Below are positions 57,991-64,000 of a stretch of DNA of 64,000 bases, one piece after another. Both the position numbers and the translations under genes were made by a program. The DNA is from Zymobacter palmae (GTDB lineage Bacteria > Pseudomonadota > Gammaproteobacteria > Pseudomonadales > Halomonadaceae). The stretch is taken from NCBI RefSeq assembly GCF_003610015.1, contig NZ_AP018933.1:558001-622000 (forward strand). The letters are read 5' to 3'. Each line of letters begins with the position of its first letter. Position 1 is the stretch's first letter. The notes beneath the pieces are model-generated. The model had not been told where the DNA came from and searched no databases. It saw only the letters and a program-made list of their open reading frames with translations.

Positions 57991-59208
57991 TTAACTGCGG
58001 CGGCGAGCCAAGAAATTGCCCAAACGCCCGATCGCCTCGACCAGCTGGTCTGCATACGGCAGTGTGACAATGCGCAGGTGGTCGGGATCAGGCCAGTTGA
58101 AGGCCGTTCCTTGCACCAACAAAATCTTTTCTTCCAACAGCAGTTCAAGTACGAATTGCTGGTCGTCCTTGATGTCGTATACCTCGGGGTCGAGGCGCGG
58201 GAACATGTAGAGCGCGCCTTTCGGCTTAACGCATGAGACGCCAGGGATAGCGTTCAGCGCTTCCCACGCCGCATCGCGTTGGGCGAGCAGGCGGCCACCG
58301 GGGCGTACTAGATCATTGATGGACTGATAGCCGCCCAGTGCGGTCTGGATCGCATGCTGTGCCGGTACGTTGGCACACAGACGCATTGAGGCCAGCATGT
58401 TCAGTCCTTGAATGAAGTCCTGCGCATGGCGCTTCTCACCTGACAGGGTCATCCACGCCGCACGGAAGCCAGCGCAACGATAGTTCTTGGACAGACCGTT
58501 CATGGTGATGATCAGCAGGTCATCGGCCAGCGTTGCCGTAGAAATATGCTGGGCACCGTCGTACAGGATCTTGTCGTAGATCTCATCAGAGAAAACTACC
58601 AGATTGTTTTCACGCGCTACCTGCAGCAGGTTGAGGATGACTTCGCGTGAATAGACGGCCCCTGTGGGGTTGTTCGGGTTGATCAGCAGCAGTGCTTTCG
58701 TGCGCGGCGTCACCTTGGCGCGCATGTCTTCGATGTCTGGCTCCCAGCCTTTTTCTTCATCGCAGCGATAGTGCACGGCGGTACCGCCAGCCAGATGCGT
58801 GGCGGCTGTCCACAGCGGGTAGTCCGGTGCAGGAATCAGTACTTCATCGCCGTTATCCAGCAGACCCTGCATGCACATCATGATGAGTTCAGACACGCCA
58901 TTGCCGATGAAGATATCGTCGATACCGACACCCTGAACACCTTTGCGCTGGCATTCCTGCATGATGGCCTTGCGTGCCGAATAGATCCCCTTCGAATCGC
59001 TGTAGCCCTGGGACGTCGGCAGATTGCGCATGACATCTTGGAGGATCTCTTCAGGCGCTTCAAAACCGAACGGGGCAGGGTTACCGATATTGAGCTTGAG
59101 GATGCGGTGACCTTCGTCTTCCAGACGACGCGCGTGCTCCATGATCGGACCACGGATGTCGTAACAGACGTTGTCGAGCTTTCTTGATTTGCGGATCGGA
59201 GCGTTCAT
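57991..59208 (-). CDS. alaA: Glutamate-pyruvate aminotransferase AlaA-like
   Basis: AlaA is the PLP-dependent aminotransferase that makes most alanine from pyruvate and glutamate. The 405-residue fold type I enzyme shows NIGNPAPFGFEAPEEIL, QGYSDSKGIYSARKAI, LLINPNNPTGAVYS, the SDEIYDKILYDG aspartate that pairs with the PLP pyridine nitrogen, and the PLP Lys in MNGLSKNYRCAGFRAAW. Length and motifs match AlaA (YfbQ). The 540-bp gap 59209-59750 upstream contains nothing I can support. Linkage of alaA with htpX and msrB is also seen in pseudomonads. Confidence 0.92.
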   Translation of the reverse strand: MNAPIRKSRKLDNVCYDIRGPIMEHARRLEDEGHRILKLNIGNPAPFGFEAPEEILQDVMRNLPTSQGYSDSKGIYSARKAIMQECQRKGVQGVGIDDIFIGNGVSELIMMCMQGLLDNGDEVLIPAPDYPLWTAATHLAGGTAVHYRCDEEKGWEPDIEDMRAKVTPRTKALLLINPNNPTGAVYSREVILNLLQVARENNLVVFSDEIYDKILYDGAQHISTATLADDLLIITMNGLSKNYRCAGFRAAWMTLSGEKRHAQDFIQGLNMLASMRLCANVPAQHAIQTALGGYQSINDLVRPGGRLLAQRDAAWEALNAIPGVSCVKPKGALYMFPRLDPEVYDIKDDQQFVLELLLEEKILLVQGTAFNWPDPDHLRIVTLPYADQLVEAIGRLGNFLARRRS

Positions 59209-59750
59209 GTTCGGTTCTGCCTAGAGGGGGCTTGAAGGTGTAAATCAGTGGGCCGTGATCAGGTCCATGTCGAGAGGCCTCTACGGGATATCGACCTCAA
59301 TGTATGAAAAGCAAGGGTGTGTACACGGCGAGCAGAAGGCTCGGCGTAGAAGTGGCACCGCAGGCGTATCACTCAGCATACCGTAGCGTGCTTTTGATAT
59401 GCCACTTCAGTCGGGATTTTTTCTGAAGCCCCATAGAGATTGCATTTACGAGGCAGAATGCGACGCAATGAAACTGATCGGGTGTGTGGGAAACACCGCG
59501 TGCAATGGCATTCATTTGTCGCGTACGGCGCAGAAATGCTGAGTGTGCCGCGCAAGGTCAAAGAGGAGGCTTTGCCATATCTAACCGTCAGCAGATGTTT
59601 ATAAGAGGAGGTGCTTAGCGCTAAAGGTCCCAAGAGGGCTATCAGAAGGCAAAGAAAGAAGGTATCGCCCCCGCATGATGCTTGTACGACAGTCGGTGTT
59701 TTGCGTCGGTAGCAGCAAGGGCGATGTATGGCACGATGTTACTGGCAGTG

Positions 59751-60743
59751 TCAGCTGTCGCTATCGTTATCATCCGTTTCAGGCAGAGTGTCCGGGCGAG
59801 CCGGCTCGTCCTGTGGGATATCCTGCGGCAACTCAAGCGTGATGCGGCCCAGTACGCCCTGACGTAGCTCATGCAGCAGCACTTCCGCACCACGGTGGAT
59901 GTCCACGATGCCACCGGCCTTCAGACCGCCGCGCTTGCGAGCGATCGTATCCAACAGCGCATCGCCGTCAAAACCGGTGCGTGCCAGCAGGTCGATATAG
60001 CTGAGGCCGTTGTCATCCACCTCTATTTCGGGCTGCTCTGCTTCCTGTTTCACCGCTTTCCCCATGTCGAAAATGGGCAGTTCAGTCAGCTTGTAGCGTG
60101 CTTTCAGAGCATCAGGATAGCGGCGTGCCAGCTCCGCGACAGTGACTTTGGCTACGTCAGGGTAGTCCAGCGCCGTATCGCGAATGGCGCCGCTGGCGGC
60201 CAGACGATAGGCACTGGCTTGATCCTCAATCTTCGGCCACAGCACTCCGGGCGTGTCCGTCAGCGAAATGCCGTTTTCGAGCTTGATGATCTGCTGGCGC
60301 TTGGTCACGGCCGGCTCGTTGCCGACCTTGGCCAGCTTGCGCCCTGCCAGCCCATTGATCAGCGTTGATTTCCCGACGTTGGGAATTCCCATCACCATGA
60401 CGCGTACGTCGCGGTCGGCGCGAATATGCCCGGCCAGCTCGCGGCACAGCTTGGCAATAGGCTTGAGTTCCCGTGCATTGGTGGTTGTGATCGCCAGTGC
60501 GCGCATGTTGGGCTGTGCGTTGAAGTAATCGCACCACTGCTGTGTCGCGATAGGGTCGGCCAGATCAGCACGCGAGAGCAGCTTAAGCACCGGTTTGTGG
60601 CGCGTCAGCTGAGCCAGCATCGGGTTAGCGCTGGAGTAGGGCAGACGTGCATCGAGGACTTCCACTACCACGTCGATCTTGGGCAGCGCCTGTTGGATCT
60701 GGCGCTGTGCCTTATTCATATGTCCGGGAAACCAGCCCAGCAT
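59751..60743 (-). CDS. RbgA/YlqF-type ribosome biogenesis GTPase
   Basis: This 330-residue circularly permuted GTPase has the order G4-G1-G3. The protein starts MLGWFPGHMNKAQRQIQ, the classic YlqF N-terminus. It has G4-like KLLSRADLAD, G1 MGIPNVGKSTLINGLAGRK and G3 LTDTPGVLWPKIED. In Bacillus RbgA completes the 50S subunit, and the gammaproteobacterial role is presumed similar. The C-terminus ends in an acidic tail (PETDDNDSDS). The ATG at 60743 has GGAGAAG six bases upstream; a longer open frame to 60926 adds residues not found in the family. Confidence 0.9.
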   Translation of the reverse strand: MLGWFPGHMNKAQRQIQQALPKIDVVVEVLDARLPYSSANPMLAQLTRHKPVLKLLSRADLADPIATQQWCDYFNAQPNMRALAITTTNARELKPIAKLCRELAGHIRADRDVRVMVMGIPNVGKSTLINGLAGRKLAKVGNEPAVTKRQQIIKLENGISLTDTPGVLWPKIEDQASAYRLAASGAIRDTALDYPDVAKVTVAELARRYPDALKARYKLTELPIFDMGKAVKQEAEQPEIEVDDNGLSYIDLLARTGFDGDALLDTIARKRGGLKAGGIVDIHRGAEVLLHELRQGVLGRITLELPQDIPQDEPARPDTLPETDDNDSDS

Positions 60744-61095
60744 TGCACTTCTCCATACATCATTCAGTGGCGTCGCCAGAACACCTTGCCTATCCCATGT
60801 CAAATGGAGCGCCGCCTCTACCTCAATGGCGAGCAGCGTTTGCCATTGGGTCAGCGCACCGAGGTGCATTGCAGTGACACGTGACAATAGAAAAGGCAGG
60901 AGGGTGACGACGTTATAACAGGGCATTCTACGCAGGATGGGCGAGAGATGCCTTCTTTATCATGGAACATGGCGTCTGCGAAGGATCTGATAAGCGCGCT
61001 GACGCTCGACCGCGCGGCCCACCACCTCTTTTGAAGGGACCCCAACCGCGCTGAATAGTGTGTCTAGAAGACGCCACGCAATCGTGCCGCGGGCT

Positions 61096-61201
61096 GCTTC
61101 ATAACCTGAGTAATTGTCTTCGCCAGACTAGGTAAACGGTTTCCACCACACGTTTGTGGCTTGAAACGCCATTAATGACAGCGGTATTGAGGTGATGAAA
61201 C
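61096..61201. mobile_element. MITE-like element, copy B
   Basis: This 106-bp sequence is the diverged relative of 43935-44042: GCTTCATAACCTGAG at the left end and ATTGAGGTGATGAAAC at the right form inverted repeats, with AGGTAAACGGTTTC inside. Similarity continues a little past the right end (ATGCTC, then TAATAT), so the true element may be 12-15 bp longer. It lies between msrB and the GTPase gene and contains no gene. Confidence 0.6.
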
Positions 61202-61227
61202 ATGCTCCTAATATCCTTCAAAACGGC

Positions 61228-61674
61228 CTATGTTCGATCCCCATCGCTTTCATTGTGCGTGCTGGCGTGGAAGCGTAGCGAAACCGAGTTGATGCAATAG
61301 CGCATACCCGTCGTGTTTTGCGGGCCATCGGGAAAGACATGCCCCAGATGAGCTCCACAGCGACGGCAGCGTACCTCGACGCGACGCATGCCGTGGCTTG
61401 TATCAAAGTGCTCCTCGATGTGGGCATCGGGCAGCGGGCGATCAAAGCTGGGCCAACCACAGCCAGACTCGTATTTATCGTCGTTGTCGAACAGCGGCGC
61501 GTCGCAGCATACACAGTGGAACGTGCCCGGAGTAGGCGATACGCGATAGTCACCGCTAAACGGCGCTTCTGTACCCGCTTGGCGCGTCACATGGTACTGC
61601 TCTGGCGTGAGCTGAGCTTTCCATTCCTGATCGGATTTATGAATGTGGTCGGCATGTCGCTTGTGGTGGGGCAT
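61228..61674 (-). CDS. msrB: Peptide-methionine (R)-S-oxide reductase
   Basis: MsrB repairs methionine-R-sulfoxide in proteins with thioredoxin as electron donor. The 148-residue product contains the zinc-binding cysteines 54, 57, 103 and 106 (in FHCVCCDAP and VRCRRCGAH), [22 protein letters not shown] and the catalytic Cys127 in [13 protein letters not shown]. The ATG at 61674 has AGGAG seven bases upstream and starts a His-rich leader ([13 protein letters not shown]). It is transcribed alone. Confidence 0.95.
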   Translation of the reverse strand: MPHHKRHADHIHKSDQEWKAQLTPEQYHVTRQAGTEAPFSGDYRVSPTPGTFHCVCCDAPLFDNDDKYESGCGWPSFDRPLPDAHIEEHFDTSHGMRRVEVRCRRCGAHLGHVFPDGPQNTTGMRYCINSVSLRFHASTHNESDGDRT

Positions 61675-62013
61675 GGAACACTCCTGAAGGAAAGAAGAGC
61701 GGAAACGGTATCGCGGGCGCTGAGCCGCTGCACAGTAGCCGATAACGCGAAGGCGACAGAGCAACATCGTTGGCCTTAGCATGCAGTGTGGCGGCCGCCC
61801 AAAGCCGACGCAAGTTTTAGTGAAAGGCTGTCTGCTGTAGGAGAATAAGGCACTGAAAGGCGCGCTGTTTCTGGAATGACGCGTTACAGATGTCGAAAGT
61901 GAAGCCCGTCGACACAATTCAATGACTCAAATATCAACGTCGTAGCTTGACACTTCACCATTATGCCGATAATATGCGCGCCATCTTGAGTTCACCGGAA
62001 ACGGTTGCGATAG

Positions 62014-62089
62014 GTCCCATTCGTCTAGTGGCCTAGGACACCGCCCTTTCACGGCGGTAACAGGGGTTCGAACCCCCTATGGGACGCCA
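62014..62089 (+). tRNA. tRNA-Glu(UUC), copy 1
   Basis: This 76-nt tRNA has encoded CCA. The anticodon loop CCTTTCACG gives UUC and the T arm is GGGGTTCGAACCCC. It differs from copies 2 and 3 in the D loop (GGCCTAGG for GGTCTAGG). Confidence 0.97.
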
Positions 62090-62124
62090 CCTTTTCGGAA
62101 GCTTGAGGCAATAGGAAGTACTAA

Positions 62125-62200
62125 GCGGGAATAGCTCAGTTGGTAGAGCGCCACCTTGCCAAGGTGGAGGTCGCGAGTTCGAGCCTCGTTTCCCGCTCCA
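62125..62200 (+). tRNA. tRNA-Gly(GCC), copy 1
   Basis: This 76-nt tRNA starts GCGGGAATAGCTCAGTTGG. Anticodon GCC lies in the CTTGCCAAG loop and CCA is encoded. Confidence 0.97.
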
Positions 62201-62204
62201 ATGT

Positions 62205-62280
62205 GTCCCATTCGTCTAGTGGTCTAGGACACCGCCCTTTCACGGCGGTAACAGGGGTTCGAACCCCCTATGGGACGCCA
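62205..62280 (+). tRNA. tRNA-Glu(UUC), copy 2
   Basis: This 76-nt tRNA is identical to copy 3; UUC anticodon, encoded CCA. It starts four bases after the preceding Gly tRNA, so processing from one precursor is expected. Confidence 0.97.
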
Positions 62281-62295
62281 CTTCTTCCTAGATAT

Positions 62296-62371
62296 GCGGG
62301 AATAGCTCAGTTGGTAGAGCGCCACCTTGCCAAGGTGGAGGTCGCGAGTTCGAGCCTCGTTTCCCGCTCCA
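62296..62371 (+). tRNA. tRNA-Gly(GCC), copy 2
   Basis: This 76-nt tRNA appears identical to copy 1; GCC anticodon, encoded CCA. Confidence 0.97.
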
Positions 62372-62375
62372 GTGT

Positions 62376-62451
62376 GTCCCATTCGTCTAGTGGTCTAGGA
62401 CACCGCCCTTTCACGGCGGTAACAGGGGTTCGAACCCCCTATGGGACGCCA
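62376..62451 (+). tRNA. tRNA-Glu(UUC), copy 3
   Basis: This 76-nt tRNA has a UUC anticodon and encoded CCA, and starts four bases after tRNA-Gly copy 2. Confidence 0.97.
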
Positions 62452-62465
62452 CCTTCTTCTGTTAT

Positions 62466-62541
62466 GCGGGAATAGCTCAGTTGGTAGAGCGCCACCTTGC
62501 CAAGGTGGAGGTCGCGAGTTCGAGCCTCGTTTCCCGCTCCA
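62466..62541 (+). tRNA. tRNA-Gly(GCC), copy 3
   Basis: This 76-nt tRNA has a GCC anticodon and encoded CCA. It is the last of the array and is followed by a terminator. Confidence 0.97.
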
Positions 62542-62549
62542 GTTTTTAG

Positions 62550-62590
62550 AAAAGCCCTCGTTCACATCGTGAGCGGGGGCTTTTTATTTT
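62550..62590 (+). terminator. Terminator of the tRNA array
   Basis: A hairpin with arms AAAAGCCC and GGGGCTTTTT, with an inner CTCG-TTCACATCGTGAG stem, runs into TTTTTATTTTT nine bases after the last tRNA. Confidence 0.85.
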
Positions 62591-62733
62591 TCAATCACAT
62601 GCATTCACTGCGTGTGGGTGCTTTCCTCTTTGATACACATCATCACTCGATGGCCTGACATCAATTTAACACATGGCGCTCCCCGTTCATCTCTCGCTAT
62701 TTGGTGGGTAGAACGAGGAGCGTTTATGCGATT

Positions 62734-64000
62734 CTAACGATTGACCACCTTCGCTGGCAGGGCCACTACCAGCAGCGAGCTGGCGAGCAGGCACACGGCA
62801 AAGAACCACATGGCGCCTCCGGCCTGTCCGCTTAGCTGCATTGCAAAGCCCATAACAGAGTTGCTGACCAGCCCGGCGATATTGGCCAGTGAGCAGGCCA
62901 GCGCGAAGCCTGTTGCTGCGGCCGTCCCTTTCAGAAAGGTGGCGGGCAGGCTGAAAAAGACGGGAACGGCACCGATCACCATGGCTTGTGCGATTGAGAA
63001 CAGTAGCACCGTGGCCCATGTGCTGTGGGTGAAGAATGTGCTGCCCGCCATGGCCACTGCGCCAATAACGAACGGTATGATGATGTGCCAGCGACGTTCG
63101 CGATGGCGGTCAGAGCTGGCGCCGATGGCGAGCATGCCGATAAGGGCCGCCACGCTGGGCAGCGCCGTTAACAGGCCGATATGGAAGGCGTCGCTGATGC
63201 CGGTCGCCTTGATAAAGGTGGGCATCCAGAACCCTAACGCATAGGCGGTCAGCAGGATTGAGAAGTCAATACCGCCCAGCATCCACACCTTCAGGTTCCA
63301 GAAACCGTCTCTGAAACGATGGCGCGCAGCAGGCATCTCTGCTTGGTCCTGGGCCAGCACAGCGTCGATCGTGGCGCGTTCCTGTTCGTTCAGCCAGCGT
63401 GCGTGGCGTGGTGAATCTGGTAAACACCAGAAAGCGAGAATGCCCAGTGCAATGCTGGGCAAACCTTCGAGCAGAAATAGCCACTGCCAGCCGTGTAGGC
63501 CATGCAGGTCATGGGCGGCCTTCATGATCCAGCCCGAAAGAGGGCCGCCAATGACGGATGACAGCGGTAGACCAATCATGAACAGCGCAATGATGCGACC
63601 ACGGCGCTGACTGGGAAACCATTGGGTCAGATAGAACAGAACACCGGGTAGGAAGCCGGCCTCGGCAGCCCCTAAGAAGAAGCGCAAGATATGGAACTGG
63701 AGCGGTGTTTTGACCAGTAGCGTGCAGGCCGACAGAATGCCCCAGGTCAGCATGATTCTGGCGATCCACAGCCGTGCGCCGACGCGCTGTAGTGCCAGAT
63801 TACTGGGCACTTCCAGTAGGATATAGCCCAGAAAGAACAGCCCCGCTCCCAGACCGAAGGTGGCTTCGCTGAAGCCCAAATCGTCCAGCATTTGCAGTCG
63901 TGCAAAGCCGACGTTGATGCGGTCGAGGTACGCCGCGAGATAGCAGAAGCATAGGAAAGGCACTAACCGCCACGTCACCTTGCGAAAGAGTGATGCGTGG
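62734..64000 (-). CDS. ACS-family MFS transporter, 5' end beyond window
   Basis: This is a permease of the anion:cation symporter branch of MFS, which takes up organic acids such as tartrate, glucarate or 4-hydroxyphenylacetate. The frame is still open at the window edge and reads LFRKVTWRLVPFLCFCYLAA, the usual family N-terminus, so only a few residues are missing. Marks include YLDRINVGFARLQM, the FFLGAAEAGFLPGVLFYLTQ helix 4 signature, WFPSQRRGRIIA, and the GWQWLFLLEGLPSI segment. The second half is complete and ends LPAKVVNR. The substrate cannot be told from sequence; no catabolic partner is in view. Confidence 0.88.
   Translation of the reverse strand, partial: HASLFRKVTWRLVPFLCFCYLAAYLDRINVGFARLQMLDDLGFSEATFGLGAGLFFLGYILLEVPSNLALQRVGARLWIARIMLTWGILSACTLLVKTPLQFHILRFFLGAAEAGFLPGVLFYLTQWFPSQRRGRIIALFMIGLPLSSVIGGPLSGWIMKAAHDLHGLHGWQWLFLLEGLPSIALGILAFWCLPDSPRHARWLNEQERATIDAVLAQDQAEMPAARHRFRDGFWNLKVWMLGGIDFSILLTAYALGFWMPTFIKATGISDAFHIGLLTALPSVAALIGMLAIGASSDRHRERRWHIIIPFVIGAVAMAGSTFFTHSTWATVLLFSIAQAMVIGAVPVFFSLPATFLKGTAAATGFALACSLANIAGLVSNSVMGFAMQLSGQAGGAMWFFAVCLLASSLLVVALPAKVVNR

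Noticed and set aside
59373-59633. 86-codon minus-strand frame in the gap upstream of alaA
   Set aside because: No ribosome-binding site, atypical composition, no recognisable domain.
62014-62541. tRNA array as an attachment site for an integrated element
   Set aside because: No integrase gene nearby and no displaced tRNA 3'-end repeat found in the window.

Overview
The window is bacterial chromosome from a gammaproteobacterium. Core genes and their order match that class: nudJ-mnmA-hflD-purB, clpS-clpA, infA-aat, ftsK-lolA, pyrD/rlmKL, and htpX-alaA-msrB. Moderately high GC, a RoxA-type ribosomal oxygenase behind purB, and the overall gene mix suggest Halomonadaceae or a relative such as a Zymobacter-like lineage. 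That placement is inference; no 16S rRNA gene or other taxonomic marker is present.

Layout. 0-7 kb: the 3' end of folA, proQ, an aromatic-acid/fusaric-acid-type efflux operon (DUF1656, HlyD-like, FUSC), an MFS transporter and a glycine-zipper lipoprotein. 7.5-13.5 kb (minus strand): roxA, purB, hflD, mnmA, nudJ and an RluE-type pseudouridine synthase. 13.9-27 kb: clpS-clpA, then an AT-rich pair encoding a VasX-like type VI secretion toxin and an exported Sel1-repeat protein, then infA, aat, ftsK and lolA. The usual clpA-infA neighbourhood is therefore split by the toxin pair. 27.3-28.7 kb: a 23-repeat type I-F-like CRISPR array with no cas genes in the window.

28.8-32.7 kb: a YafY/WYL regulator, a VOC protein, an SDR dehydrogenase, an AcuI-like reductase and a YjbR-like protein. 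The VOC and SDR genes share an upstream TGACA-N5-TGTCA palindrome. 32.7-39.8 kb (minus strand): a compact citrate lyase operon, read as AEC permease, FAH-family enzyme, citD, citE, citF, a fused citX-citG, and citC. It covers uptake, cleavage, and enzyme maturation (acetylation plus prosthetic-group synthesis and transfer). The FAH-family enzyme may dispose of oxaloacetate, since no Oad-type decarboxylase is nearby.

39.9-47.4 kb: a mosaic accessory stretch with a second VOC gene, a lipoprotein ending in a hexanucleotide-coded Thr-Ser/Ala-Ser tract, chaB, a flavin-dependent halogenase-like gene broken by an in-frame amber codon, a small MITE-like element (a second copy lies near 61.1 kb), two unrecognised genes and galM.

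47.5-64 kb: core genes again (rarA, murI, trmA, pyrD, rlmKL, a DUF3298-like exported protein, a small WGR protein, htpX, alaA, an RbgA/YlqF-type GTPase and msrB), then three tandem tRNA-Glu/tRNA-Gly pairs and an ACS-family MFS transporter that runs off the right edge. No complete insertion sequence, prophage or rRNA operon was seen.
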